Below, piece by piece: positions 1 to 8,316 of a DNA stretch of 64,000 nucleotides (within the stretch, counting starts at the first letter, position 1; every line of letters begins with the position of its first letter). The position numbers and the translations under genes are program-made. This stretch comes from Glycomyces amatae. Its GTDB lineage: Bacteria; Actinomycetota; Actinomycetes; Mycobacteriales; Micromonosporaceae. The notes under the pieces were generated by a model. The model had not been told where the DNA came from, did no database searches, and saw nothing but the letters and a program-made list of their open reading frames with translations. The stretch spans positions 29,608 through 93,607 of the forward strand of contig NZ_JAJLQZ010000020.1 in the NCBI RefSeq assembly GCF_020991375.1, in the 5' to 3' direction.

Positions 1-1502
1 TCAACTTCGTGCTCGGCAAGGGCCCCGACCCGGCCGAGAGCTTCCCGTCCTCCGCGTCGATGTACATGGAGGTCAACCTCGACCCCTCCCTCGACCAGAC
101 CCCCAAGCTCCTCGAGCACCTCGGCAAGTTCGAGGACCTCGACTACGGCTCCACCGACGACATGATCGCCGACCTCCTCGAGGAGGCCGGCCTCGAGGGC
201 GTCGACGCCGAGAAGGACCTCACCTCCTGGCTCGGCAACCGCCACGGCATGGCCATGTGGGAGTACGAGGGGAGCCCGTACGCGGTCGTCAGCCTCGCCA
301 GCACCGACGCGGGCGCCGCCGAGGACGGCATGGCGAACCTCCGCGCCTCCGCCGGCGCCGAGGAGGACCAGCTGGCCTACACCGTCGAGGACGACCACGT
401 GCTCGTCGTCGCGGGCGAGACCGGCGCGGCCGACGCGCTCGCCGCCGCGCAGAGCGAGGCCGGCGACGAGCCGCTCTCGGCCTCCGGCTCCTACGAGGAG
501 GCCCGCTCCTGGCTCGAGGGCGACCAGCTCGTCGTCTACTGGGTCGACGTGGACGCCCTCGCGGACCTCGCCGAGATGATGGGCGAGGAGGACGCCGAGG
601 CGCTCCGCGAGCTCTACTCGGGGCAGCTGATCGCCGGGCTCGCCGCCTTCGACGAGGGCTTCGAGCTCACCTACCGCCTCTTCGGCGATGGCGAGGCGTG
701 GGGCGGCTCCCAGGACCTCATGGCGACGATGGGCGACCTGCCCGCCGGCGACTTCGCGGCCGCCGCCTACGTCCCCGAGAACATCGAGGAGCTCACCGGC
801 GAGTGGCTCGACGCCGCCGAGGGCCTCTACGGCGACGAGGCGACCGCCGAGCCCGCCGGGCCGGCCGGCGAACCGCTCACCGACGCCGAGTACACCGAGT
901 ACCTGGACCTCCAGACGGGCTACTACGCGGACACCCTCACCGCCGACGAGGAGACCCGCTACCTCGAGCTCGACGAGCGCTACTGGATGCACGGCACCGA
1001 GGACGACCCCTACGAGTACGACGACCACTCCTACGGCCCCGACTTCGCCGAGATCGAGGAGACCGTCGGCCGCTTCACCGACCTCATGGCCGGCTCCAGC
1101 CTCAGCGCCTCCGGCGACTTCGACGCCGACGCGGACGTCAGCGAGGACTCGCTGCACTTCGCCGCGCACCTCGCCGAGGACCGCGCGCAGGAGCTCGCCG
1201 ACCTCCTCGCCGAGCTCGCGGGCGAGTCCCTGCCCGAGGGCGTCGAGGCGGACGGCTCCGAGCTGTCCTACACCGGCCCCGGCACCGCCTCGGGGGCCCT
1301 CGCCGACGACGCGCGCTTCAGCGACTTCGCCGAGGCCGCGCCCGCCGAGACCGCCGCGGCGGTCTGGGTCGACCTCGCGGCCGCCGCCGAGACCTACCCG
1401 GAGGACTTCGAAGGCGCCGAGCCGCTCTCGGCCTTCGCGTGGGCGCACGGCAGCCAGGACGGCGACGGCATCGGCGTCCTGCGGCTCTACCTCGAGGATT
1501 AG
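1..1502 (+). CDS. DUF3352-like acidic protein, 5'-truncated
   Basis: The frame is already open at base 3 and runs to a TAG at 1500-1502, so the gene starts before the window; the GTG at 9 is unlikely to be the true start. About 500 residues are visible, extremely rich in Asp, Glu and Ala, with almost no Cys. Repeated blocks of the type LASTDAGAAEDG and the general layout resemble DUF3352 proteins of actinobacteria, which usually have an N-terminal membrane anchor that would lie off the left edge. The function of that family is not known. The end is 39 nt before dgt. Confidence 0.6.
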   Translation, partial: NFVLGKGPDPAESFPSSASMYMEVNLDPSLDQTPKLLEHLGKFEDLDYGSTDDMIADLLEEAGLEGVDAEKDLTSWLGNRHGMAMWEYEGSPYAVVSLASTDAGAAEDGMANLRASAGAEEDQLAYTVEDDHVLVVAGETGAADALAAAQSEAGDEPLSASGSYEEARSWLEGDQLVVYWVDVDALADLAEMMGEEDAEALRELYSGQLIAGLAAFDEGFELTYRLFGDGEAWGGSQDLMATMGDLPAGDFAAAAYVPENIEELTGEWLDAAEGLYGDEATAEPAGPAGEPLTDAEYTEYLDLQTGYYADTLTADEETRYLELDERYWMHGTEDDPYEYDDHSYGPDFAEIEETVGRFTDLMAGSSLSASGDFDADADVSEDSLHFAAHLAEDRAQELADLLAELAGESLPEGVEADGSELSYTGPGTASGALADDARFSDFAEAAPAETAAAVWVDLAAAAETYPEDFEGAEPLSAFAWAHGSQDGDGIGVLRLYLED

Positions 1503-1541
1503 CACCTGAACGGCGGGATCGGTCGCGCTAGGCTCGATGGC

Positions 1542-2786
1542 GTGACCGATCCCGTTGCCCACCCGCTGGCCAAGCGCTGGCCTTCAGCGGCGCGACTCGT
1601 GGCCGAACCCGGTTCGGTCCGCACCCCGTTCCAGCGCGACCGCGCCCGCATCCTCCACTCGGCGGCCTTCCGCCGCCTCGCCGACAAGACCCAGGTCCAC
1701 ACCGCCGGGACCGACGACTTCCTGCGCACCCGGCTCACCCACTCGCTCGAGGTCGCCCAGATCTCCCGCGAGATGGGCTCGGCCCTCGGCTGCGACCCCG
1801 ACGTGGTCGACGTCGCCGGCCTCGCCCACGACCTCGGCCACCCGCCCTTCGGGCACAACGGCGAGGACGCCCTCCACGAGGTCGCCGGGGCCTGCGGCGG
1901 CTTCGAGGGCAACGCCCAGACCCTCCGCGTCCTCACCCGCCTCGAGGCGAAGGTCGTCGACTTCGAGGGCCGCTCGGCGGGCCTCAACCTCACCCGCGCA
2001 TCGCTCGACGCGACCTGCAAGTACCCGTGGCGGGCCGAGCCGGGCGTGCGGAAGTTCGGCGTCTACGAGGACGACCTGCCGGTCTTCGAGTGGGTCCGCG
2101 GCGGCGCGCCCCGCGGCGCGAAGTCCCTCGAGGCGCAGGTCATGGACTGGTCCGACGACGTCGCCTACTCGGTGCACGACGTCGAGGACGGCCTCCACGG
2201 CGGCTACATCAACCTCGCCAAGCTCATGGACGACGCCGAGGAGCAGGCCGCCGTCTGCGAGGACGTCGCCGGCCGCTACGCCGAGGAGTCCACCGCCTCG
2301 CTCGCCGAGGCCCTGCGCGAGCTCCTGCGCGACCCCGTCATGGAGTCCCTCCACGACTACGACGGCTCCTTCGGCGCGATGGTCGCCCTCAAGGATTTCA
2401 CCTCGAACATGGTGGGCCGCTTCGTGAACGCCGCCGCCAGTGCCACCAGGGACCGGTTCGGCGAGGGCCCGCTGCGCCGCTACGACGCCGACCTCGAGGT
2501 GCCCGAGCGCGAACGCGTCCAGTGCGCGCTGCTCAAGGGCATCGCGTGGCGGTACGTGATGCGCCCCCGGACCGACGCGGCCTGGTACACCCGGCAGCGG
2601 GAGATCCTCCAGGAGCTGGTCGCGCTGCTGTGCGACCGGGGCCCGGACGCGATGGAGCCGATGTTCGCCGAGATCTGGCACCGGGCGGGCGACGACGCCG
2701 CCAGGCTGCGCTGCGCCGTCGACCAGGTCGCCTCCCTCACCGACGCCTCGGCCGAGTCCTGGCACGAGCGCCTCACCGCCGCCTGA
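1542..2786 (+). CDS. dgt: Deoxyguanosinetriphosphate triphosphohydrolase-like protein (HD domain)
   Basis: A 414-residue HD-superfamily protein. The family hydrolyses dNTPs (classically dGTP) to the deoxynucleoside and triphosphate, controlling nucleotide pools. The visible metal-binding signature is H67 in LTHSLEVAQ, H96-D97 in GLAHDLGHPPFGH, and a later Asp in MDWSDDVAYSVHD. Length and motif order match actinobacterial Dgt. The GTG start at 1542 is chosen because a TAGGCT hexamer (1529-1534) lies 7 nt before it with no Shine-Dalgarno between, suggesting a leaderless mRNA. The C-terminal end is followed by a strong hairpin. Confidence 0.93.
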   Translation: MTDPVAHPLAKRWPSAARLVAEPGSVRTPFQRDRARILHSAAFRRLADKTQVHTAGTDDFLRTRLTHSLEVAQISREMGSALGCDPDVVDVAGLAHDLGHPPFGHNGEDALHEVAGACGGFEGNAQTLRVLTRLEAKVVDFEGRSAGLNLTRASLDATCKYPWRAEPGVRKFGVYEDDLPVFEWVRGGAPRGAKSLEAQVMDWSDDVAYSVHDVEDGLHGGYINLAKLMDDAEEQAAVCEDVAGRYAEESTASLAEALRELLRDPVMESLHDYDGSFGAMVALKDFTSNMVGRFVNAAASATRDRFGEGPLRRYDADLEVPERERVQCALLKGIAWRYVMRPRTDAAWYTRQREILQELVALLCDRGPDAMEPMFAEIWHRAGDDAARLRCAVDQVASLTDASAESWHERLTAA

Positions 2787-2802
2787 TCCGAGAAAAATTG
2801 TT

Positions 2803-2829
2803 CAACCCGGCGTGCCCCCCGCCGGGTTG
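2803..2829. terminator. Hairpin terminator after dgt
   Basis: CAACCCGGC at 2803-2811 pairs perfectly with GCCGGGTTG at 2821-2829; one more G-C pair closes a C-rich loop. It lies 17 nt after the dgt stop. The A-run before it (2791-2797) would give a T-run on the minus strand, so the better intrinsic terminator is for minus-strand transcription; on the plus strand it would be a T-poor terminator of the kind common in actinobacteria. Confidence 0.6.
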
Positions 2830-2848
2830 TACTCTTAGAGATATACGT
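2826..2848 (+). promoter_or_regulatory. Possible vapBC promoter/operator
   Basis: The AT-rich stretch GTACTCTTAGAGATATAC just before vapB contains the inverted repeat CTCT-T-AGAG (2832-2840) with partly symmetric GTA/TAC ends. VapB antitoxins normally repress their own operon through short palindromes, so this is the best operator candidate. No binding data are available from sequence. Confidence 0.3.
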
Positions 2849-2882
2849 TCGCGACATGGTGGATATCAAAGGAGGTGCAGTC

Positions 2883-3098
2883 ATGACCCGCACTGTGATC
2901 GACCTCGATGACGACCTGCTCGCCGAAGTGAGCCACGCCCTCGGGACCAAGACGAAGAAGGAGACCGTCAACACCGCGCTCAAAGAGGTGCTGGAGACCC
3001 GGCGGCGCGCGCTCGCTCTGGCGCGGCTCCGAGCTTCGGCCGCCGATGGGTCGGTCGATCTCTCCCTCTTCGAGGACAAGAGGAACTACCGCCCGTGA
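2883..3098 (+). CDS. vapB: VapB-family antitoxin
   Basis: A 71-residue protein beginning MTRTVIDLDDDLLAEV, with the ALGTKTKKETVNTALKEVLE segment typical of VapB (pfam09957-type) antitoxins. The N-terminal part would form the DNA-binding domain and the basic/acidic C-terminal tail would wrap the toxin. The ATG at 2883 is preferred over the in-frame ATG at 2856 because a near-perfect Shine-Dalgarno, AAAGGAGGT, ends 6 nt before it. The stop overlaps the vapC start (GTGA, 4 nt), implying translational coupling. Its AT-richer upstream region and isolated position between dgt and trmB fit a transferred toxin-antitoxin module. Confidence 0.85.
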   Translation: MTRTVIDLDDDLLAEVSHALGTKTKKETVNTALKEVLETRRRALALARLRASAADGSVDLSLFEDKRNYRP

Positions 3099-3517
3099 CC
3101 CCCGCCAACTACCTCATCGACACCAGCGCTCTTGCTCGGCTGATGCGCGGAGAGGAGTCTGAGCAGGGGTGGGACCGGGCCGCGGCAGCGGGACTGATCG
3201 CCGTGTGCCCCATCATCGAGTTGGAATACTTCTTCAGCTCACGCTCCTGGAAGGATCGCCAGCAGGACGAGCAGGACATGACCGCTCTGTTCTGCTGGGT
3301 CCATGTTGACGAACGGATGTTCCGCAGGGCGGTCGAAGTCCAGTCCGCATTGACGCGCAACGGCCATCATCGCAGCGCAGGTCCAGTCGACCTGCTGGTC
3401 GCGGCGACCGCAGAGTTCCATGATCTGACATTGCTGCACCGCGACCGGGACTTCGACTGCATCGCTGCCGTGACCGGCCAGCGCATGGAGTGGTTCGGGC
3501 GCGAACGCTCGACCTGA
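3095..3517 (+). CDS. vapC: VapC-family PIN-domain ribonuclease toxin
   Basis: A 140-residue PIN domain. The four acidic residues expected to bind Mg2+/Mn2+ are visible: D9 (LIDTSAL), E42/E44 (IIELEYF), D99 (GPVDLLVAA) and D117 (LLHRDRDFD). VapC toxins cleave RNA (tRNA or rRNA) when freed from VapB. Starts with GTG overlapping the vapB stop by 4 nt. All catalytic positions are intact, so the toxin looks active. The specific RNA target cannot be read from sequence. Confidence 0.9.
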   Translation: MTPANYLIDTSALARLMRGEESEQGWDRAAAAGLIAVCPIIELEYFFSSRSWKDRQQDEQDMTALFCWVHVDERMFRRAVEVQSALTRNGHHRSAGPVDLLVAATAEFHDLTLLHRDRDFDCIAAVTGQRMEWFGRERST

Positions 3518-3562
3518 CGTGTGAGCGCCCCGCCGCTTCGTCTTCGTCGCGACGTTGAGTTC

Positions 3563-3598
3563 GCCGCGCAGCCCTGGCCTTATGGGGTGCTGCGCGGC
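3563..3598. terminator. Bidirectional terminator between vapC and trmB
   Basis: GCCGCGCAGC (3563-3572) and GCTGCGCGGC (3589-3598) form a perfect 10-bp stem; the inner CCCT/GGGG bases may extend it. It sits between convergent vapC and trmB, so it can serve both. Confidence 0.7.
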
Positions 3599-3607
3599 AT
3601 TCGCCTT

Positions 3608-4297
3608 TCAGCGCCTGCGGAAGACCACGTCGAAGATGTCCCGGCCCGCCTTGACGCCGCGGCGCTCGAACTTGGTGACCGGGCGGTGATCCGGGCGCGG
3701 TGCGAAGCCCTCCGCGGTGTTCTCGTACGCCTCGTCCGCGGTGAGGACCTCGAGCATCTGCTCGGCGTAGTCGGCGATGTCGGTGGCGCAGTGGAGGACC
3801 CCGCCCGGGCGCAGCAGCCCGGCCATCGTCGCCGCGTGCTCGGCCTGGACGATGCGCCGCTTGTGGTGGCGCTTCTTGGGCCACGGGTCGGGGAAGTACA
3901 CCCGGATCTCGTCCAGCGACCCCGGCGCGATCCCGCGCCACAGCAGCGGCAGCGCGTCGCCCTGGTAGATCCGCAGGTTGTCGAGGCCGCGCTCCTCGGC
4001 GCGGGCCATGAGGTCGGCCACGCCCTGCGGGTAGACCTCGACGGCGAGGAGGTCGCGGCCGCGGTCGGCGTCGCACATCGCGGCGGCCGCCTCGCCGTTG
4101 CCCGAGCCGATCTCCAGGATCACCGGCGCAGTGCGGCCGAAGAGCTTCGCGAACTCGATCCGGCCGTCCTCGGGCCCCCACTCGACGCCGTAGCGCGGCC
4201 ACAGCGACGCGAAGGCCTCGTCGTGGCGGGGCTTGTTGCGCCCCTGGCGGAAGTTGAACGTCAGGATGTGGCGGTGCTGCGGTTCCTCGTCAGGCAT
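3608..4297 (-). CDS. trmB: tRNA (guanine-N7)-methyltransferase
   Basis: A 229-residue SAM-dependent methyltransferase that forms m7G46 in tRNA. It begins with the family-typical block ILTFNFRQGR, followed by the SAM-binding motif ILEIGSGNGEA and the TrmB signature VYFPDPWPKKRHHKRR. The C-terminal TKFERRG segment is also diagnostic. The start ATG at 4295-4297 follows a TAGACT hexamer (4307-4312, minus strand) by 9 nt, consistent with a very short or absent leader. It lies 54 nt downstream of the SepX-like gene in the same direction but with its own promoter signal. Confidence 0.95.
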   Translation of the reverse strand: MPDEEPQHRHILTFNFRQGRNKPRHDEAFASLWPRYGVEWGPEDGRIEFAKLFGRTAPVILEIGSGNGEAAAAMCDADRGRDLLAVEVYPQGVADLMARAEERGLDNLRIYQGDALPLLWRGIAPGSLDEIRVYFPDPWPKKRHHKRRIVQAEHAATMAGLLRPGGVLHCATDIADYAEQMLEVLTADEAYENTAEGFAPRPDHRPVTKFERRGVKAGRDIFDVVFRRR

Positions 4298-4351
4298 AAC
4301 CGGGCAAGTCTAGCCGCAGCGCCGATGTGCGCTGCCTCATCGGCGCCGCGT

Positions 4352-5155
4352 TCAGCGTTCGAGCTTCGCGGGGGCCTCGTAGGAGCGCCCGCGCACGCCC
4401 GCGGGCCCGTCCGGGCGCCTCGGGTCGGGCCGGGGCGGCGGCGCGGACTCGTCGCGGAGGGTCCCGTTCTCGAACAGGTACGACTCGCGGGGCTCGTCCT
4501 CCTCGTCGGCGTCGTCGCCGTCGGGCTGCTCCGGGACGTAGGTGGGCGGGCCGACCTCCTCGTGCTCGGGCTCGGCCGTGAGCATCGCCTTCGGGCGGCG
4601 GGGTCGGCGGCGCGTCTGCTTGGCCCGCTCGCGCAGGAAGTACACGTAGCCGCCGAGCGCCAGCGTCGACACCCCGGCGCCGATCCAGAATCCCGGACCG
4701 CCGATCGCGACGCCCGCGAGCTCGAGCACGGTGAGCGCGATGAGCACGTAGAGGATGCGGCGGTGGCGCCGCCGCCACCATTCGGCGCGCCTCTGCCGGA
4801 GCCTGGCCTGCTCGTGCATCTCGGGATCCTCGCCGGTCAACGACTGGTCGGTCTCCAACCGTACCGAGTCGCCGCGACGCGTGCCGCGCCGCTCCCACCC
4901 GCGTGACTTCCCCTGGGCCGGAACGTCTTGCGCCTCCATCAACTCGTCGAGGGAATTGTCCGTCTCGTCCAGTTTCGCGACGGGGTGCGAGGCGGGGCGC
5001 GAGGGCCGGCCCTTCTCGCGGTCGAGCACGCGGGCGTCGGAGGAGGACCGGTCGGCGATCATCCGCTCGTCCGAGTCGTAGCGGCGCACCAGCGCCGGGG
5101 TCAGGGCCAGCAGGGCCGTAGCGGCCAGCAGTGCCAATAGGACCGATGCGGGCAT
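4352..5155 (-). CDS. sepX: SepX/GlpR-like divisome membrane protein
   Basis: A 267-residue membrane protein. An N-terminal hydrophobic helix (residues about 3-22, SVLLALLAATALLALTPAL) is followed by a charged linker, then two adjacent membrane spans at about residues 135-180 and a long acidic, Pro-rich cytoplasmic tail. This one-plus-two span architecture matches the actinobacterial SepX/GlpR proteins, which in Streptomyces act with FtsZ in cell division and in corynebacteria bind the gephyrin-like Glp. Glp itself is not in the window. AGGAGGTGAG precedes the ATG. Assignment rests on architecture, so the symbol is tentative. Confidence 0.65.
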   Translation of the reverse strand: MPASVLLALLAATALLALTPALVRRYDSDERMIADRSSSDARVLDREKGRPSRPASHPVAKLDETDNSLDELMEAQDVPAQGKSRGWERRGTRRGDSVRLETDQSLTGEDPEMHEQARLRQRRAEWWRRRHRRILYVLIALTVLELAGVAIGGPGFWIGAGVSTLALGGYVYFLRERAKQTRRRPRRPKAMLTAEPEHEEVGPPTYVPEQPDGDDADEEDEPRESYLFENGTLRDESAPPPRPDPRRPDGPAGVRGRSYEAPAKLER

Positions 5156-5515
5156 CGCTCACCTCCTCTGCGTCGTTCGGGGCTTCACGCGCGTGCTCCC
5201 AAGGTACGCAATCGTGTGCCGCATTTCCGACACTTGACTGGAACCTGAACGCAAAGTCCCGATACCATCACACCTGGTCACAATCACATCACAATTCCCG
5301 GTTATGGCAGCTTTTTGCCCTAAACTCACTGCAATGTCCAGTTCGCACGGAGGCCCGAATCCGAACCGCGCGCCGGGCGCAACCTGAGGTGCACTCGATC
5401 GTTACCCCAAGGGAGACATCGAAAACTCCTCACCCGAACCACCTCGCACGCGAGCACGATCCGAGCCCCCCGATGGTACGAGCTCGGCGCAACCAGGAAG
5501 GAGCCCCGGCGAACG
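5156..5515 (+). promoter_or_regulatory. Intergenic region upstream of the sigma-fusion gene
   Basis: This 360-nt gap separates divergent genes. It is AT-richer than its surroundings (5221-5340). TTGACT lies at 5234-5239, immediately followed by GGAACC (5240-5245) and, 14 nt later, CGATAC (5260-5265), resembling the GGAAC/CGT-type promoters read by ECF sigma factors; an autoregulated promoter is possible. A short repeated motif (TCACAATCACATCACAATT at 5278-5296) follows. No ORF in it looks coding. Confidence 0.3.
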
Positions 5516-8056
5516 ATGCCCGAGACCGTCCCCGCCGGCGATCCGCGCCGCGCAGGCCCCGACGCCGACGAGGCCCCCGAAGGCCGCTCCGACCCCGAGC
5601 TCATCGCCGCCACCCGCGACGGCGACACCACCGCCTACGCCGTCCTCTACGAGCGCCACGTCCACGCCGCCCGCCGCCTCGCCCGCGTCCTCTCGCGCGA
5701 CCCCGCCGGCGCCGACGACCTCGTCTCCGAGACCTTCGCCCGGCTCCTCCACACCCTCCGCGACGGCGGCGGCCCCGACCTCGCCTTCCGCCCCTACATG
5801 CTCCGGACCCTCCGCAACACCTTCTACGACCGGGTCCGGCGCGACAAGCGCGTCGAGTTCACCGACGACCTCTCCCCGCACGACACCGGCGAGCGCTTCG
5901 TCGACCCCGCCGTCGAGGGCCAGGAGCGCCGCTACGCCGCCCTCGCCTTCGGCAAGCTCCCCGAGCGCTGGCGGATGGTCCTGTGGCACACCGAGGTCGA
6001 GGAGGACTCCCCGGCCAAGATCGCCACCATGCTCGGCATGACCCCCAACGGGGTCGCCGCGCTCGCCTACCGCGCCCGCGAGAAGCTGCGCCAGAACTAC
6101 CTGACCGAGCACGCCGCCGACGCCCCGCGCGAGGAGTGCCGCTGGACCGTCGACCGGCTCGGCGCGCGCGTGCGCGGCAAACTCGGCGACCGCGACGCGG
6201 CGAAGGTCGACGAGCACCTCGACGCGTGCGTCACCTGCAACCTGCTGTCCGCCGAGCTGACCGAGCTCAACTCGGGACTGCGCGGCGTCGTCGCCGGGGT
6301 CCTCCTCGGCGGCGCGGCGGTGCCGTACCTCGCGGCCGGGACCGCCTCGGCGGCCGGGCTCGCGGTCGGCGGCGCGCTCGCGTTCCTCCTCGCGCCCTTC
6401 AAGGCGGCCCTGAACTGGATCCGCCGGATCGCCCAGCAGCTCGGCACCAAGGGCGCGGTCGCGTCCGGCACGGCGGTCGCGGTGGCCGCCGTCGTCGCGG
6501 TCGTGGCGCTCTCCGGCGACGAGGAGGCGCCCCCGCAGGCCGCCCCCGAGCAGGAGCTCGTCCAGCCCGCGGAGGACGAGGAGCCCGCGCCCGAGGACCC
6601 GGCCGACCCCGCCAACCCGCCCGGCCCGCAGCCCGAACCCGAGGACCCGGCCGAGCCCGACGACCCCGCCGAACCCGGGCCCGACCCGGCCGAGCCGGAC
6701 CCGTCCCCGGCCGAGCCCGCCGCCTACGGGATCGCGCACGGCCTCGGCACCACCGGCCTCGTCGCCGGCGGCGAAGCGGTCCTGCCGATCCGCCTCGAAG
6801 CGCCCGACGCCGGCGCCGCGGGCGGCGGCTACGCCCCGACCACCCGCCAGGCCGAGGCTTTGGGCACCGACGGGCCTTCCGGCGAGGCCCTGCGCACGGG
6901 CGAGGCCTCGAGCACCGGCGGGCCTCCCCGCGCCCAGGCCGCCGCCACCGACCGCGTCACGCTCGACATCACCCTGCCCGAGGGCATCGGCCTCGCCGCC
7001 GAGACCGCCGCGCCGGGCTGGACCTGCACCGAGGCCGACGCCCAGATCCACTGCGCCATCGACGCGCTGCCCGACCCGGCCGAGGCCCGCGTGCGCATCA
7101 GCATCGCCGACGACGTCAGCGGCTACCGGACCTTCCACGTCACCGTCGCGGGCCCGGGCATCGGCGGCACCACCGCGCTCCAGGTCCCGATCGCCCCGGC
7201 CGGGAGCGTGGTCGGCTACGCCAGTCTCGACGCCACCGGCGTCACCGCCGCTGGGAACACGTGGATGACCTGCTCGATCCCCGGCTGCCGCGAGGCGGCG
7301 CTCCTGGGCGGCGGCGACCGCTGGCCGATGAAGGCCTACAAGCCCGGCGACGCGCCCGCCGGACGCGAAGGCGAGGCCGTCTCGGGCGCGGTGCTGGAGG
7401 TCCCCGGCGGCGCCGAGGTGCGCTGGGCGGGCCTGTACTGGGCCGGGGCCCACGAGGACCTGCCGACCGAGGTGTCGATCGCGGGGCCGGACGGCTCCTG
7501 GTCGAGCCTCACGGCCGACTCCACGCGCGACACCAGCCCCGGGACGCAGGCGTTCGCCGACGTCACCGCCCTGGTGTCGGGCGGCGGCGAGTACTGGGTG
7601 GCCACCGACAACCACCGGCTGCCGACCTCGGAGTGCGACCACTGGCCGATCGGCGGCGACGCGCACTGCCTCGACCGGCACTTCGCGGGCTGGGCGCTCA
7701 CCGTGGTCTACGCCGAGCCGGGCGCCGCGGCCGAGGAGGTCGCCGTGTACGACGGCGCGCCGGCCGCCGACACCGAGATCCAGGTCGAGGACGGCGGCGA
7801 GGTCGAGATAGCGGCGGCCCTGTGGGGCGGGTCGGCGTACCGCCGCGGGGACCGCCTCACCGCCGACGGGCAGCGCCTCGGCGAGCCCGCGGCCGCGTAC
7901 GCGCACGGGGCGGTGAACAACCCGCGCTGGTACGCGTTCGGGGTGGACGTGAACGTGTACCGGGCCCAGGCGGGGGAGGACGCGGTGATCCGCTTCGAAC
8001 GCGGCGACGACCCGTTCATCGTGGGCGTGGTCGCGGTCGCCTCGCCACTGGACTGA
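5516..8056 (+). CDS. ECF sigma factor fused to anti-sigma-like zinc motif, membrane spans and large C-terminal sensor-like domain
   Basis: An 846-residue multidomain protein. Residues about 37-110 are a sigma-70 region 2 (ARRLARVLSRDPAGADDLV, MLRTLRNTFYDRVRRDKR) and about 139-195 region 4 with its HTH (KIATMLGMTPNGVAALAYRAREKLR). Residues 205-245 carry the anti-sigma zinc-binding pattern H234-x3-C238-x2-C241 (DEHLDACVTC). Hydrophobic stretches lie at 257-293 and 313-332. An acidic Pro-rich spacer (about 334-405) leads to a roughly 430-residue Gly/Ala-rich domain whose last half (VRWAGLYWAGA onward) resembles DUF3344-type surface domains. The design suggests a membrane-tethered sigma factor controlled by an extracytoplasmic signal. 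AAGGAG lies 12 nt before the ATG. No separate anti-sigma gene is adjacent. Confidence 0.8.
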   Translation: MPETVPAGDPRRAGPDADEAPEGRSDPELIAATRDGDTTAYAVLYERHVHAARRLARVLSRDPAGADDLVSETFARLLHTLRDGGGPDLAFRPYMLRTLRNTFYDRVRRDKRVEFTDDLSPHDTGERFVDPAVEGQERRYAALAFGKLPERWRMVLWHTEVEEDSPAKIATMLGMTPNGVAALAYRAREKLRQNYLTEHAADAPREECRWTVDRLGARVRGKLGDRDAAKVDEHLDACVTCNLLSAELTELNSGLRGVVAGVLLGGAAVPYLAAGTASAAGLAVGGALAFLLAPFKAALNWIRRIAQQLGTKGAVASGTAVAVAAVVAVVALSGDEEAPPQAAPEQELVQPAEDEEPAPEDPADPANPPGPQPEPEDPAEPDDPAEPGPDPAEPDPSPAEPAAYGIAHGLGTTGLVAGGEAVLPIRLEAPDAGAAGGGYAPTTRQAEALGTDGPSGEALRTGEASSTGGPPRAQAAATDRVTLDITLPEGIGLAAETAAPGWTCTEADAQIHCAIDALPDPAEARVRISIADDVSGYRTFHVTVAGPGIGGTTALQVPIAPAGSVVGYASLDATGVTAAGNTWMTCSIPGCREAALLGGGDRWPMKAYKPGDAPAGREGEAVSGAVLEVPGGAEVRWAGLYWAGAHEDLPTEVSIAGPDGSWSSLTADSTRDTSPGTQAFADVTALVSGGGEYWVATDNHRLPTSECDHWPIGGDAHCLDRHFAGWALTVVYAEPGAAAEEVAVYDGAPAADTEIQVEDGGEVEIAAALWGGSAYRRGDRLTADGQRLGEPAAAYAHGAVNNPRWYAFGVDVNVYRAQAGEDAVIRFERGDDPFIVGVVAVASPLD

Positions 8057-8075
8057 GCCGCGGCGGCGGGATCCG

Positions 8076-8221
8076 CCCCCGGGGTCGGGTGTGTCGGAAT
8101 CCCGACACCCCCGTGTCAACTTTGGCGCGGGGGTGCGACAGCGCCGTGTTCGACCGGCCCCCGGGGTCGGGTGCGTCGCGGGCCGGGCCCCTCGCACAAG
8201 GGTGCCCGGCGGGTGCGACAG
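8076..8221 (+). repeat. Dispersed repeat family AB, locus 1 (types A then B)
   Basis: Two related units. Type A spans 8076-8141 and type B 8158-8221. Both open with CCCCGGGGTCGGGTG(T/C)GTCG and close with GGGTGCGACAG but have different centres. The A centre contains the hairpin GTGTCGG-AAT-CCCGACAC and a TGTCAACTTTGGCGC block; the B centre contains GCCGGGCCCC-TCGCACAA-GGGTGCCCGGC. Homologous copies lie at 15388-15451 and 15478-15621. Confidence 0.8.
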
Positions 8222-8316
8222 TTCCCTCCGGCGAGGCCGGCCCCGCCGGCGGGCGGGCGCGGACGCCCGTTCTCGGCGGTACCGCTCCCGCCGTCCGACG
8301 GGTATCCTGACGCTTG

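Noticed and set aside
5402..8197. A 931-codon open frame on the minus strand opposite the sigma-fusion gene
   Set aside because: Its codons show the mirror of the plus-strand GC3 pattern, the translation is Gly/Arg/Val low complexity, and the plus strand has clear domains.
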